Positions 42,214-51,888 of a stretch of 64,000 bases of DNA are shown piece by piece; position 1 is the first letter of the stretch, and every line of letters begins with the position of its first letter. Below the pieces are notes generated by a model. The model was given only the letters and a program-made list of their open reading frames with translations, was not told the DNA's origin and ran no database searches. The translations under genes and the position numbers were made by a program. Source of the stretch: Ochrobactrum sp. RH2CCR150 (lineage in GTDB: Bacteria; Pseudomonadota; Alphaproteobacteria; Rhizobiales; Rhizobiaceae). The DNA lies in the NCBI GenBank assembly GCA_014138095.1, contig JACGXE010000019.1, forward strand, positions 21,689-85,688. The letters run 5' to 3'.

Positions 42214-43728
42214 ATGATAACGACAGTCAAAACACTGGAAAGCTCGCAACAAAAGCTCTTCATCGGCGGGCGCTTCGTAGAGCCCGTGAACGGTAAATAT
42301 ATAGCAAGCTACGATCCGACCACAGGTGAGCCATGGTATGAGTTTGCAGAAGCGGATGCCAATGATGTTAATGCGGCCGTGAAATCCGCAACGGATGCCT
42401 TTCAGAATCCCGAATGGCGTCGCATGACACAGACGGATCGCGGCGCAATGGTGCGCCGTTTGGCCGAACTTGTTCGAGCCAATGCGGATGCGCTTGCAGA
42501 AATTGAAACGCGTGACAATGGCAAGCTGCTCAAGGAAACCAGGGCGCAGATGCGCTCTATGCCCGATAGCTATCATTATTTTGCTGGTATGGCCGACAAG
42601 CTGCAAGGCGATACGATACCCATCAACCGGGCTGACACATTAAACTTGAACCTGCGCGAACCACTCGGCGTGATTGGTATGATCACGCCATGGAATTCGC
42701 CCTTGATGCTTTTGACCGGCACGTTGGCTCCGTGTCTGGCAATCGGCAATACAGTTGTCATCAAACCGTCCGAACATGCGACAGCTTCAACACTGGCGCT
42801 AGCCGAGCTTATCCATGAAGCAGGTTTTCCTGCAGGTGTCGTCAATGTAGTGACCGGCACGGGCGCTAGTGCCGGCGAGGCCCTGACAAGCCATTCGGGC
42901 ATTTCAAAATATGTTTTCACAGGCAGTACTGCGACAGGTCGACGTATCGCCGGCAATGCAGCTCAGAACCTTGTGCCATGCTCGATGGAGCTTGGTGGCA
43001 AATCCCCGCATGTCGTATTCTCGGATGTTGACATTGAGCACGCCGTCAATGGTGTCGTTTCCGGGGTTTTTGCTGCAGCTGGCCAAACCTGCGTCGCGGG
43101 TTCACGCTGCTTTGTCGAAGCGAACATCTATGACAGGTTCGTCGATGCACTTGTCGCTCGTACCCAGCAGATCCGTGTAGGTCTGCCGACGGTCGATGAA
43201 ACCGATATTGGTCCACTCGCGCTTGCTGATCAGCTTGCGAAAGTCGAAGGCTATGTTGCCTCCGGCATCAAGGAAGGCGCCAAGATCGCAAGCGGTGGCA
43301 AGCGCCCGAAAGCGGATGAGATCGCAAGCGGTGGGTGGTATTTCGAACCTACAGTAATGATAGATGCCCACAACGACATGTCGTTCATGCGCGATGAAAT
43401 CTTCGGCCCCGTGGTCGGTGTTGTGCCTTTCAACGATGAAGACGAGATGATTTCGCTGGCCAATGACACACGTTATGGTCTGGCCTCTGGCATTTGGACC
43501 AGGGATATCGACAGAGCTCTGCGTTTCGCAAGTCGCGTGGAGGCGGGAACCGTCTGGATCAATACCTATCGCTCAGCGTCCTTTATGTCAGCCAATGGTG
43601 GCTTCAGAGAAAGCGGCTACGGCAGGCGTGGTGGCTTTGAAGTCATGCATGAATTCTCTCGACTGAAGAACGTCATCATCGACTACTCCGGGAACATGCA
43701 GGACCCGTTCGTCATCCGCCTCAAATAA
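42214..43728 (+). CDS. NAD(P)-dependent aldehyde dehydrogenase
   Basis: A 504-residue ALDH-superfamily enzyme. The catalytic features are ITPWNSPLML (cofactor Asn), MELGGKSPHVVF (general base Glu) and AAGQTCVAGSR (nucleophile Cys). It is complete, unlike the gabD remnant at 21024-21266. It starts 9 bases after the flavin reductase stop with GGAAA upstream. The probable role is oxidation of an aldehyde produced by the monooxygenase. Confidence 0.93.
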   Translation: MITTVKTLESSQQKLFIGGRFVEPVNGKYIASYDPTTGEPWYEFAEADANDVNAAVKSATDAFQNPEWRRMTQTDRGAMVRRLAELVRANADALAEIETRDNGKLLKETRAQMRSMPDSYHYFAGMADKLQGDTIPINRADTLNLNLREPLGVIGMITPWNSPLMLLTGTLAPCLAIGNTVVIKPSEHATASTLALAELIHEAGFPAGVVNVVTGTGASAGEALTSHSGISKYVFTGSTATGRRIAGNAAQNLVPCSMELGGKSPHVVFSDVDIEHAVNGVVSGVFAAAGQTCVAGSRCFVEANIYDRFVDALVARTQQIRVGLPTVDETDIGPLALADQLAKVEGYVASGIKEGAKIASGGKRPKADEIASGGWYFEPTVMIDAHNDMSFMRDEIFGPVVGVVPFNDEDEMISLANDTRYGLASGIWTRDIDRALRFASRVEAGTVWINTYRSASFMSANGGFRESGYGRRGGFEVMHEFSRLKNVIIDYSGNMQDPFVIRLK

Positions 43729-43760
43729 TTTCTAAACACAGCCTCGAAAGGCAGCCGATC

Positions 43761-44843
43761 ATGAAGTTTGCCGTATCACTTACGATGGAGCGTTTTTCAC
43801 CAAATATTAGTATGGAAGCAGTGAAAAACAACCTTCTACAACTCGCACGCATTGCAGATGAAGGCGGTTTTGAAACGCTATGGACTGCCGAGCATCATAC
43901 GCTTGAATGCACTATCTCTCCTAATCCGTTCCAAACATTAGTATGGCTAGGACAACACACTGATCGGATCCGACTGGGCACTTCAACACTGGTTGCGCCA
44001 TACTGGAATCCAATCCGGCTGGCCGGTGAATCGGCCCTTTGCGATCATTTGACCAATGGGCGTCTCGAATTCGGAATTGCGCGCGGTTCTTACCAATATG
44101 AGTTCGATCGCATGGCAGGTGGAATGCCCCAGCAAGAGGGTGTTGCCTATATGAAAGAAATCGTGCCCGCTGTGAAGAGGCTCTGGGCTGGCGATTATGC
44201 CCATGATGGAAATTACTGGAATTTCCCGGTTACTGCTGCCGTACCAAAACCGCTACAGCAACCACATCCGCCAATCTGGGTGGCGGCGCGTGATCCCGGC
44301 ACTTTCGATTGGGCTATTGCCAATGGCGCAAGCATTCTTTCGACGCCATTGTCCGCTCCTGCTGCCGAAATTCACGTTCTTGGAGAGAAATTTCGCAAGG
44401 CCGTCAGCGACCATCCCGAAGTGCAGCGCCCACGTTTCATGATGCAGCGTCGAACCTGCGTCTATGACAAGCCTGATGGTTGGGAATTAGCAGTCAAGCA
44501 CAGCATGGATTATGGCCGCGCTTTTGAAAATCTGATGCAGAATATCGGCACTGTGCGCAAAGGTTTTCCGGAAGCCGTTCCTTACGAAACAGTCAAAGGC
44601 AAGGATAACTACAATCCCGAGAATATCCGCAAGAACCTGATGTTCGGCACACCTGATGAGGCAATTGAGAAACTCCTCGACTATGAAGCTGCAGGAGTGG
44701 ATCAATATTGTCTTGGTCTAACTTTCAATCTGCCTTTTGAGTTGCAAAAGCGCACTTTGGAATTGTTCACCAAGGAGATCATGCCGTTTTTCGCTGAGCG
44801 TGAAAAAGAACAACAACTCCGACAAAAGCCAGTGGATGCTTGA
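43761..44843 (+). CDS. Luciferase-like (LLM) flavin-dependent monooxygenase
   Basis: A 360-residue bacterial-luciferase-family protein using FMNH2 and oxygen. Typical segments are WTAEHHTLECTISPNP, RIRLGTSTLVAPYWNPIRLAGE (in parts), GRLEFGIARGSY and FGTPDEAIEKLLDYEAAGVDQY. With the flavin reductase it forms a two-component monooxygenase that could cleave C-N, C-S or C-C bonds or hydroxylate its substrate. Spacing to neighbours is 32 bases upstream and 2 bases to the hydrolase gene start. Confidence 0.9.
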   Translation: MKFAVSLTMERFSPNISMEAVKNNLLQLARIADEGGFETLWTAEHHTLECTISPNPFQTLVWLGQHTDRIRLGTSTLVAPYWNPIRLAGESALCDHLTNGRLEFGIARGSYQYEFDRMAGGMPQQEGVAYMKEIVPAVKRLWAGDYAHDGNYWNFPVTAAVPKPLQQPHPPIWVAARDPGTFDWAIANGASILSTPLSAPAAEIHVLGEKFRKAVSDHPEVQRPRFMMQRRTCVYDKPDGWELAVKHSMDYGRAFENLMQNIGTVRKGFPEAVPYETVKGKDNYNPENIRKNLMFGTPDEAIEKLLDYEAAGVDQYCLGLTFNLPFELQKRTLELFTKEIMPFFAEREKEQQLRQKPVDA

Positions 44844-44845
44844 GC

Positions 44846-45643
44846 ATGGTTAGAACATATCGTCATACCGTTGGAGACGTGACACTCAATTACCGCATTG
44901 ATGGCGATGGCGAACCACTGGTCTGCATCCACGGTGTTGGTTCCTATCTGGAAGCATGGGACGGCGTCGCAGATCGGCTCAAAGGCCGGTTCACCATCCT
45001 TACCTTCGACCTTCGGGGACACGGAAAGTCCAGCAAGATACATGGTCGTTATGAAATCGACGATTTTGTCACCGAGACGCTGGCGCTTGCAGACAAGGCA
45101 GGCTTTTCAACATTCAATCTGGTGGGCTTTTCTTTAGGGGGAATGATCGCTCAGCGGTTGGCGCTCACTCATCTGAAAAGGCTGCGCAATCTTGTCCTGT
45201 TGTCCACTGTCTCAGGACGAACTCCACAAGAGCGAACGCGTGTTCTCGAACGTCTGGCTGCGTTACGCGCGGGAACGCCCGCGGATCATCACAACGCATC
45301 GCTGTCACGTTGGCTGACCGAGGATTTTCAGGAGAGAAACCCCGAGACCATTGCACTCTTGCGTGCACGCGACGCCGAGAACGATCCGGCTTGTTACGCT
45401 TCCGCATATCGAGTGTTGGCTGAAACGGATTTTGGCGGATTTCTCGATCAAATCCGCTGCCCCACATTGATTGCCACCGGTGAGGATGATGTCGGCTCCA
45501 ATCCACGCATGGCTCGCTATATGCACGAGCGCATCCCAGGTTCGAAACTGCAAATATTGCCCGGTTTGCGGCATTCCATCCTCATTGAGGCGCCTGAGCT
45601 AGTCGCCCATTTGCTTGGAACATTTATTGGGCCGAAGGAGTAA
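44846..45643 (+). CDS. Alpha/beta-hydrolase
   Basis: A 265-residue alpha/beta-hydrolase fold enzyme. The nucleophile elbow is GFSLGGMI, the acid is in ATGEDDVGS and the His is in LRHSILIEAP; HGVGSYLEAW forms the oxyanion region. It resembles 3-oxoadipate enol-lactonase-like hydrolases, which agrees with the CMD-family gene after it. ATG at 44846; a TTG two codons earlier is in frame. Confidence 0.88.
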   Translation: MVRTYRHTVGDVTLNYRIDGDGEPLVCIHGVGSYLEAWDGVADRLKGRFTILTFDLRGHGKSSKIHGRYEIDDFVTETLALADKAGFSTFNLVGFSLGGMIAQRLALTHLKRLRNLVLLSTVSGRTPQERTRVLERLAALRAGTPADHHNASLSRWLTEDFQERNPETIALLRARDAENDPACYASAYRVLAETDFGGFLDQIRCPTLIATGEDDVGSNPRMARYMHERIPGSKLQILPGLRHSILIEAPELVAHLLGTFIGPKE

Positions 45644-45647
45644 GCCA

Positions 45648-46037
45648 ATGGATGAGACCCTAAAGGCCAAGGGTGAAACCGTACGGCGTAGCGTTTTGGG
45701 CGATGACTACGTTGATCGCGCGATGAACGGTGCGGATGAATTTTCCAGCCCATTTCAGGATATGCTCAACGAATATTGCTGGGGCAGCGTATGGACGGAT
45801 GAAACGCTCGATCTCAAACAGCGCAGCCTTCTGAACCTTGGCATGCTTGCTGCACTTAATCGCATGCATGAATTCGGCGTCCATTTTCGTGGCGCGAAGC
45901 GCAATGGATTGAGTGATAGCGAACTGCGTGCAACACTACTTCAGATCGCGGTTTATTGCGGAGTTCCCACCGGCGTTGAGGCCTTCAGGGTCGCCCGTTC
46001 AGTTCGCGGGGAAATGCAGCAGAAGGGCGAAATTTGA
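45648..46037 (+). CDS. Carboxymuconolactone decarboxylase-family protein
   Basis: A 129-residue protein of the PcaC/CMD family (FSSPFQDMLNEYCWGSVWTDETLDLKQRSLLNLGMLAALNR, in parts; HFRGAKRNGLSDSELRATLLQIAVYCGVPTG, in parts). The ATG at 45648 follows GGAG. The pair with an enol-lactonase-like hydrolase mimics the pcaD-pcaC order of the protocatechuate pathway, but no cycloisomerase or dioxygenase lies in this module, so the substrate is probably different. Confidence 0.9.
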   Translation: MDETLKAKGETVRRSVLGDDYVDRAMNGADEFSSPFQDMLNEYCWGSVWTDETLDLKQRSLLNLGMLAALNRMHEFGVHFRGAKRNGLSDSELRATLLQIAVYCGVPTGVEAFRVARSVRGEMQQKGEI

Positions 46038-46170
46038 ATTCCGCGTTCTATAGGAATGGGGGCCAAAGCAGTCCTCCGTTGTGAAGGATGACGGCAGGAA
46101 TTTTCACCGTCAGGATTATACATAACGGCAAGTAAAATGTGCCGATCTTAACAATGAAAAGGGAACCAAC

Positions 46171-47004
46171 ATGAAACAGTTCGCGAAAATAGCTGCGGTT
46201 GCCACAGCGCTTTCGTTGCCACTCGCAGTGCTCCCGGCCCAGGCCGGTCCAGTGCTTGATCGAATAATGTCTGCGAAGGTGATGAAGGTTGCGACTGATG
46301 CAAACTGGGCGCCTCAATCGTTCGTGAATGACAAGAACGAGATGGATGGCTTCGATATCGACGTCGCAAAGAATATCGCTTCGCATCTTGGCGTTAAGGT
46401 CGAGTTCGTGACCCCAGGCTGGGATATTATCACAGCCGGTAACTGGCAGGGGCGCTGGGACATGCATGCGGGCTCGATGACGCCAACGCAGGCACGCGCC
46501 AAGATTTTCGATTTTCCCGCTGTTTATTATTACACACCCGCAGCTGTTGCGGTTCACAAGGAAAGCAAGGCGGAAAAGCTTTCCGATCTTGACGGAAAGG
46601 TCGTAGGCGCAACAGCCACCTCGACATTTGAGGCCTATGCCAAGCACGACTTGACGCTTGATGCTGCTGGCGCACCGCCGTTCAAATATGAGTTCGAGCC
46701 CAAGGAAGTGCGTTCCTATACCAATTCTTCAACGGCGTTCGATGACCTGCGTTTGGGCGACGGCGTGCGTCTTGATGCGGTTGTTTCATCCATGCCGGGC
46801 ATCGTGGATGCGCAGAAGGCAGGCTACCCCATTAAACAGCTTGGGGAACCGGTTTTCTATGAACCCCTGGTTCTCGCGATCGAACACGGCGACAAGGAGT
46901 TCAATGACAAGCTTGCAGCAATCATCGATGAATTGCGCAAAGACGGCACTTTGAGCAAGCTCTCGGTTAAATGGTACGGCGTGGATTACACCACTGCCAA
47001 GTAA
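46171..47004 (+). CDS. Polar amino acid-type ABC substrate-binding protein
   Basis: A 277-residue periplasmic protein of the SBP_bac_3 family with signal peptide MKQFAKIAAVATALSLPLAV ending ..PAQA before GPV. Conserved: VATDANWAPQSFVNDKNEMDGFDIDVAK (in parts) and WDMHAGSMTPTQARAKIFDF (in parts). It follows the CMD gene after 133 bases with GGGA before its ATG. Ligand probably a small polar amino acid-like compound. Confidence 0.92.
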   Translation: MKQFAKIAAVATALSLPLAVLPAQAGPVLDRIMSAKVMKVATDANWAPQSFVNDKNEMDGFDIDVAKNIASHLGVKVEFVTPGWDIITAGNWQGRWDMHAGSMTPTQARAKIFDFPAVYYYTPAAVAVHKESKAEKLSDLDGKVVGATATSTFEAYAKHDLTLDAAGAPPFKYEFEPKEVRSYTNSSTAFDDLRLGDGVRLDAVVSSMPGIVDAQKAGYPIKQLGEPVFYEPLVLAIEHGDKEFNDKLAAIIDELRKDGTLSKLSVKWYGVDYTTAK

Positions 47005-47061
47005 AGCCACAATAAAGGTGGCCCATCAGATTGGGCTACCCCGTTGTGCAGAGGATCCCCC

Positions 47062-48036
47062 ATGCTCTATCCGGATACGGTCGAGTCCCAGGTGCTCGTT
47101 CACAAACCAAGGTTCGTTGCGGTTTTGTTTATTTCAGTTTTCGCTGTCATGCTCCTGTTCAATCTGAGCGGGACGACGATCGGCGAATTGATGCAGCCAG
47201 TCATTGGCGAGCCAGCAGAAAGCGGGCTTTACGGTCGTTTTGCAATTGCATTCGTTATTGCTGCAATGTTTATTCTTAATGTGGTGCTTATCGGCTTCGC
47301 TTCACGAAACGTCCAGATTGGCGTGGTCTGGCTAGAACTGCTGATCCTGTTTTTTCTTTTCTTCCGAACGTTCAATCTCAGCCTCCCTTTCATTGAGGAG
47401 AAACTTCCGTTTCTCATCACGCAGGGCCTTGTAACCACTATCTACATTTCGGCACTTTCTATTGTTATCGCCTCTGCTATCGCCATTCTGGGGGCGGTAG
47501 CGAAGCTTTCCAACAACGGCTTTGCATACGCAATAGCGAGTTTCTATACTTCGTTTTTCAGGGGCTTGCCACTTCTTATGCAGGTCTATCTGATTTATCT
47601 CGGACTTCCGCAGCTCGGCATCATTATTGATGCAGTGCCTGCAGGTATTCTGGCGCTTTCGCTTTGTTACGGAGCGTATATGACTGAGATTTTCCGCTCA
47701 GGCATTCAGAGCATTGATCGCGGACAATGGGAAGCATCCCGCTCTATCGGGTTTGGATTCGGTCTCACCATGCGCAAGGTGATTCTACCGCAAGCGCTTC
47801 CAGTAATCATTCCACCCACAGGCAACCAGTTCATCTCCATGTTGAAGGACAGCTCGCTTGTTTCTGTGATCGGCGTCTGGGAGTTGATGTTTCTGGCCAG
47901 AACCCTCGGGCAAAAAACATTTCAACATATGGAAATGCTGATCACTGCTGCAATGTTGTACTGGGTTTTGTCGATCTGTCTTGAGTTTATTCAGTCACGC
48001 ATTGAACGTCACTATGCCAGGAGCAAGGTCCGATGA
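47062..48036 (+). CDS. Polar amino acid-type ABC permease
   Basis: A 324-residue permease; ATG at 47062 has AGAGGA upstream. Residues 20-100 add two or three membrane segments not found in the minimal HisM/HisQ permeases. The core BPD_transp_1 domain follows ([19 protein letters not shown]) with the coupling loop [26 protein letters not shown] (in parts). As the only permease gene here it probably forms a homodimer. It overlaps the ATPase by ATGA. Confidence 0.9.
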   Translation: MLYPDTVESQVLVHKPRFVAVLFISVFAVMLLFNLSGTTIGELMQPVIGEPAESGLYGRFAIAFVIAAMFILNVVLIGFASRNVQIGVVWLELLILFFLFFRTFNLSLPFIEEKLPFLITQGLVTTIYISALSIVIASAIAILGAVAKLSNNGFAYAIASFYTSFFRGLPLLMQVYLIYLGLPQLGIIIDAVPAGILALSLCYGAYMTEIFRSGIQSIDRGQWEASRSIGFGFGLTMRKVILPQALPVIIPPTGNQFISMLKDSSLVSVIGVWELMFLARTLGQKTFQHMEMLITAAMLYWVLSICLEFIQSRIERHYARSKVR

Positions 48037-48776
48037 GCACTGATCCGATTATCGATGTCCGTAACGTTTCGAAATGGTATGGGAGTTTTCGGGTTCTCAC
48101 AGACATCAATCTGAAGGTTCACAAAGGCGAGCGGATTGTCATCTGCGGACCATCGGGGTCTGGAAAATCAACCCTGATCCGCTGTTTCAATCGGCTTGAA
48201 GCGCATCAGGAAGGCGACATTGTCGTTAACGGTATCACTCTGCATAACAAGATGCCCAATGTTGGTGACGTGCGAAAGAATGTTGGCATGGTGTTCCAGC
48301 ACTTCAATCTATTTCCACATATGACCGTTCTGAAGAACTGCATGGTTGGGCCGATGTGGATCAACGGTATAAAAGAAGCGGAAGCAAAGAAACTTGCCAT
48401 GAAGTTTCTCGAACGCGTGCGCATCCCCGAGCAAGCCAGTAAATTTCCGATCCAGTTGTCTGGTGGACAGCAACAACGCGTCGCTATCGCGCGTTCACTT
48501 TGCATGCAGCCTGCAGTTATGTTGTTCGATGAGCCGACCTCAGCGCTTGATCCTGAGATGGTTTCGGAGGTACTTGATACCATGACCGGACTTGCCAGGG
48601 ACGGTATGACAATGGTTTGTGTCACCCACGAAATGGGGTTTGCTCGCGCCGTTGCCGACCGTGTTATTTTTATGAACTCTGGGCAGATCGTTGAAGAGGC
48701 AAGCCCAAACGAGTTTTTTGGAAATCCCCAGCATGAAAGAACGAAGCTGTTTCTAGGACAAATTCTCAAGCATTAG
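48033..48776 (+). CDS. Polar amino acid-type ABC ATP-binding protein
   Basis: A 247-residue HisP/GlnQ-like ATPase: Walker [11 protein letters not shown]-loop [11 protein letters not shown], signature [15 protein letters not shown], Walker [16 protein letters not shown] and switch VTHEMGFAR. It completes the three-component transporter for the flavin-monooxygenase module. Confidence 0.94.
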   Translation: MSTDPIIDVRNVSKWYGSFRVLTDINLKVHKGERIVICGPSGSGKSTLIRCFNRLEAHQEGDIVVNGITLHNKMPNVGDVRKNVGMVFQHFNLFPHMTVLKNCMVGPMWINGIKEAEAKKLAMKFLERVRIPEQASKFPIQLSGGQQQRVAIARSLCMQPAVMLFDEPTSALDPEMVSEVLDTMTGLARDGMTMVCVTHEMGFARAVADRVIFMNSGQIVEEASPNEFFGNPQHERTKLFLGQILKH

Positions 48777-49000
48777 CTCGCTTCAGATTATGTTATTTCG
48801 ATGAAACCAGTTGAAGAACGCTTCGACGGGTAGTCTATTGATGATGTGTAGGGTGAGACCCAGACACGAGCCGTGCTATTTACCGCAGGAAAATCCCCAC
48901 CCTTCTTCGTCCGCTTAGACGGATGTCATATCTTCACGTGCGCCCATCATAGCGACGTCAAAGCAAAATCGTTTGCACTGATATATAAAATGGGGAACCA

Positions 49001-50350
49001 ATGAAAACGATATCTGCCCTCAAAATAACAGCTCTGTTTGTCAGCTTGCAGTTTTCTGCGAACTACAGTTTTGCTGATGCGCCGAAATTGAGTGATCTGA
49101 TTGATCAGAAATACCCGGCTCTTGAAAAGATCTACAAGGATATCCACTCCCACCCAGAATTAGGGTTTCATGAAACCCGCACTTCGAATTTGTTGGCGGA
49201 TGAACTTAGAAAACTTGGCTTTGATGTAACCACCAAATTCGGCGTTGAGTCTGGTCTGGTGGGTGTTTTCAAGAACGGTGATGGTCCGACCATCATGCTA
49301 CGCACGGAACTCGACGGGCTTCCGATGGAAGAAAAGACCAACCTTGATTATGCAAGCCGTGTGCAGGTTCCTGCCACCCAGTGGCCTGGCAACAAAGATG
49401 AGAGTGCCAAGGTCTTCGTCTCTCATAGCTGTGGCCACGATATTCACATGGCGTCTTGGCTGGGTGCCGCTCAAACACTGGTCGACTTGAAACAAAAGTG
49501 GCGCGGAACACTTGTTCTGATTGGGGAGCCTGCTGAAGAAACCGGAGGGGGGGCTACAGCAATGCTCAAGGCCGGACTGTTTGAAAAGTTTCCAAAGCCT
49601 GACTTTGGTTTTGCGTTGCACGTCAACGCCGATTCAGCAGGAAAAATCACGGTGAAGGATGGGGCTTTCAGTGGTAACTCAGATACTTTTGACCTCACCT
49701 TCAAGGGCCGCGGCGCACATGGAAGCGCTCCACATCTTTCGATAGATCCCATCGTGATCGGCGCACGCTTTGTCAACGAAATTCAGACCGCTGTGAGCCG
49801 AGAGAAAGACCCTCGCGAGCCCGGTGTTATCACCGTGGGAAGCTTTCAGGCTGGGACCGCGGCGAACATTATTCCCGATGAAGCTAAGTTAAAGTTGACG
49901 ATGCGCTCGACTTCTCCGGAGACAAGAAAACTTCTACTGGATGCCGTACAGCGCGTTTCAAAGACCACGGCTGAATCGGTAGGCGCACCGGCGCCGGAGT
50001 TGCAAAGGATTGGAGGCGGTGCGGTTGCCGGTCGCAATTCCACGGAGCTTATCAAAAAGATTAAACCGGTTCTCGATGAGAGCTTTGCTGACGAAATTTC
50101 GTATGTGCCCTCAGCCGTTCAACCGACCCTCGGAGTAGAAACATATCCGGAATTCATCGAAGCAGGAGTGCCTTCCATTTTCTATTGGATAGGAGGATCT
50201 GCTCCCGAAGCAGTCGAACAGGCCAAACAGGATGGGAAGCCTATTCCATCCAACCATTCCCCCCATTTTGCACCGGATCCCGAGGTTTCGATTAAAACGG
50301 GGACCAAAGTGCTCGTTCTCTCGGTTTTGGCTGCAGCAGAAGCTGAGTGA
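49001..50350 (+). CDS. Exported M20-family amidohydrolase
   Basis: A 449-residue metallopeptidase of the M20D (hippurate hydrolase/IAA-amino acid hydrolase) type with an N-terminal signal peptide of about 25 residues (..SANYSFA before DAPKL). Metal-binding motifs include SHSCGHDIHMA, GEPAEETGGGA and FALHVNADS. Periplasmic location is uncommon because most M20D enzymes are cytoplasmic. It probably releases an amino acid or amine from an N-acyl compound that the adjacent transporter then takes up. GGGGA precedes the ATG; 224 bases separate it from the ATPase gene. Confidence 0.9.
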   Translation: MKTISALKITALFVSLQFSANYSFADAPKLSDLIDQKYPALEKIYKDIHSHPELGFHETRTSNLLADELRKLGFDVTTKFGVESGLVGVFKNGDGPTIMLRTELDGLPMEEKTNLDYASRVQVPATQWPGNKDESAKVFVSHSCGHDIHMASWLGAAQTLVDLKQKWRGTLVLIGEPAEETGGGATAMLKAGLFEKFPKPDFGFALHVNADSAGKITVKDGAFSGNSDTFDLTFKGRGAHGSAPHLSIDPIVIGARFVNEIQTAVSREKDPREPGVITVGSFQAGTAANIIPDEAKLKLTMRSTSPETRKLLLDAVQRVSKTTAESVGAPAPELQRIGGGAVAGRNSTELIKKIKPVLDESFADEISYVPSAVQPTLGVETYPEFIEAGVPSIFYWIGGSAPEAVEQAKQDGKPIPSNHSPHFAPDPEVSIKTGTKVLVLSVLAAAEAE

Positions 50351-50592
50351 AATAAATTTTCAATCTCCGATGCCCATGGACGCGGTCAATGCACAGGACA
50401 AAAACCTGAAAGAGCGCCCATGGGTCACAATGTATAGTAGGCTAGCCTGTCCGGGCTCGATTTCGTGTAAAAGACACATCCCACCGAAGCCCGTGAGCCC
50501 AAGAACTTTGGCCGCGGCGATGGGAGCCGACGGAAAGGTTCTGCTTATAAGGTTGTGCGCGCTATTGGAAACTCAGCTGTTAACACACCTTA

Positions 50593-50609
50593 CTGATTGC
50601 CAGTCAAGA
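50593..50609 (+). repeat. Module-boundary repeat, copy C
   Basis: CTGATTGCCAGTCAAGA, identical over all 17 bases to copy E at 63883-63899. The inner TTGAYTGSCARTCAA-like part is a near-palindrome. It lies between the M20 gene and the hydroxyquinol module. Confidence 0.6.
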
Positions 50610-50849
50610 TTCTTGACGGCTGCACCTCCTTAATAGCAAATGGCCCCTCATTGTGAAAGGACGCACACTCCCCACTGTTGTGCAATATGAACCGCCCTGG
50701 TTTGCCGGAGACCCCAACTCGTGAGAAATAGGGTCTATAACAAGCAACGGCATATATAAATCCTTTGTCAGTTAATTTTTCATTTTTAGAACATCCTGGT
50801 GTTCAACTGAGTTAGTTTTTCTGGAAACTCATCGCTTCAAGGCGCCAAT

Positions 50850-50864
50850 TATCCATTTTGGATG
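50850..50864. promoter_or_regulatory. Candidate operator of the hydroxyquinol module, site 1
   Basis: TATCCATTTTGGATG, an inverted repeat ATCCA-N3-TGGAT. Read on the minus strand with three flanking bases (AAACATCCAAAATGGATA), it differs at one base from the sequence at 60015-60032. It lies 109 bases upstream of the start at 50973. Confidence 0.6.
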
Positions 50865-50972
50865 TTTGCGTAGCTCCCCAAACTCCGTTCAACGTTATCG
50901 TTTGCTAACCGGCGCCGGTGTCACTTCCTGCATTGGCGAGACGGTTAAACCCTGCGATGTGGAGCAGAGCTT

Positions 50973-51269
50973 GTGGCAGACACTTCCATTTCACTCATAG
51001 CATTTCAGTACCCAAAACCTGAAAAGCGAGACGAACTCGAAGCCAGATTAAAAGAACTGGCGAAAGCATCAGCGCTGGAGCAGGGCTGCCTCGCCTATGA
51101 ATTGTCCACGCTTGCAGACAACAACTCGGTTTTCGTCTTCTACGAACGCTGGGCCAGCCAGGCCGACTTGGATCGCCATTTCAACGGCGAAGCGTTTCAG
51201 GCGTTCTGGAGCGAACGCATGACATATCTCACCAAAGACGTCGAAGTTAAAATTCTACAGTCTGTCTAA
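50973..51269 (+). CDS. Antibiotic biosynthesis monooxygenase (ABM/YgiN-like) protein
   Basis: A 98-residue dimeric alpha/beta-barrel protein of the ABM superfamily (SISLIAFQYPKPEKRDELEARLKELAKASALEQGCLAYEL, in parts; VFVFYERWASQADLDRHF). Cofactor-free members oxidise quinols; others have no known activity. GTG start at 50973 with GGAG upstream (TTG at 50971 is in another frame). It opens the hydroxyquinol module, so oxidation or handling of a hydroxylated aromatic is a reasonable guess. Confidence 0.85.
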   Translation: MADTSISLIAFQYPKPEKRDELEARLKELAKASALEQGCLAYELSTLADNNSVFVFYERWASQADLDRHFNGEAFQAFWSERMTYLTKDVEVKILQSV

Positions 51270-51290
51270 ATACACGTAAGGAAAATACAC

Positions 51291-51860
51291 ATGGAAAAAG
51301 ACCTACAGGAACAGATTGCGAAACTATCCGCAAAGCTTGACAGGCTAGCAGCAGAATCGGAGATCCGCCGTATCATCAGCCGTTATATGTTGCTTTGCGA
51401 CACGCCTCTACCTGAAGGAGATATGACGCCAGAACGACGTATCGAGCTCATTGTTGACCTGTTCTCCGATGATGCGACTTGGGAAGGCGTTGGTCCGTAT
51501 TATGAAAATCAGTTTGGTTTCAGCTCCGGAAAAGCAGAGCTGGTTGAGCATTTCCAAGGCTTTTTCCAGCCCCGCGAACCTGAGATGCTGCTCAACTGCC
51601 ACTATCTGACATCAGAGCATATCACCGTCAACGGTGATACCGCAGAGGGCAAGTGGGTTCACTTTCAGCCTTGGATCTTCAGCGACGGCTCTTCGGTCCT
51701 GCGGTCAAGTCGGCTGTTCAATGCCTTCAAGAATGTGAACGGCGTGTGGAAGATGTCACGCTACCGCACGGAAAACGTCTTCATTGCGCCGCTTACACCT
51801 GGCTGGGCCGAGAATATCCCGAAAAGCTCTGTGCTTTTCAATCCGCAACTCGCGCGCTAG
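51291..51860 (+). CDS. NTF2-like (SnoaL-type) protein
   Basis: A 189-residue cystatin-like cone-fold protein (SnoaL_4 type) with an N-terminal coiled-coil stretch (QEQIAKLSAKLDRLAAESEIRRIISRY, in parts), LFSDDATWEGVGPY and CHYLTSEHITVNGDTAEGKW. Members act as isomerases, dehydratases or hydroxylase partners, or as beta subunits of dioxygenases. It lies 21 bases after the ABM gene; the specific reaction is unknown. Confidence 0.8.
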   Translation: MEKDLQEQIAKLSAKLDRLAAESEIRRIISRYMLLCDTPLPEGDMTPERRIELIVDLFSDDATWEGVGPYYENQFGFSSGKAELVEHFQGFFQPREPEMLLNCHYLTSEHITVNGDTAEGKWVHFQPWIFSDGSSVLRSSRLFNAFKNVNGVWKMSRYRTENVFIAPLTPGWAENIPKSSVLFNPQLAR

Positions 51861-51888
51861 CAACTAGAAACAAAAAGGGGAACAAATA

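Larger units (their letters stand above)
50351..50972. other. Intergenic between the M20 gene and the hydroxyquinol module
   Basis: 622 bases without a recognisable gene. It holds boundary repeat C (50593-50609) and the palindromic motif at 50850-50864. The second half is AT-rich (50750-50830) and probably carries the promoter for the monooxygenase gene at 50973. Confidence 0.5.

Noticed and set aside
50232..50633. A 133-codon plus-strand frame overlapping the end of the M20 gene
   Set aside because: Its first third is another phase of the M20 gene and the rest lies in the intergenic region with no family resemblance.
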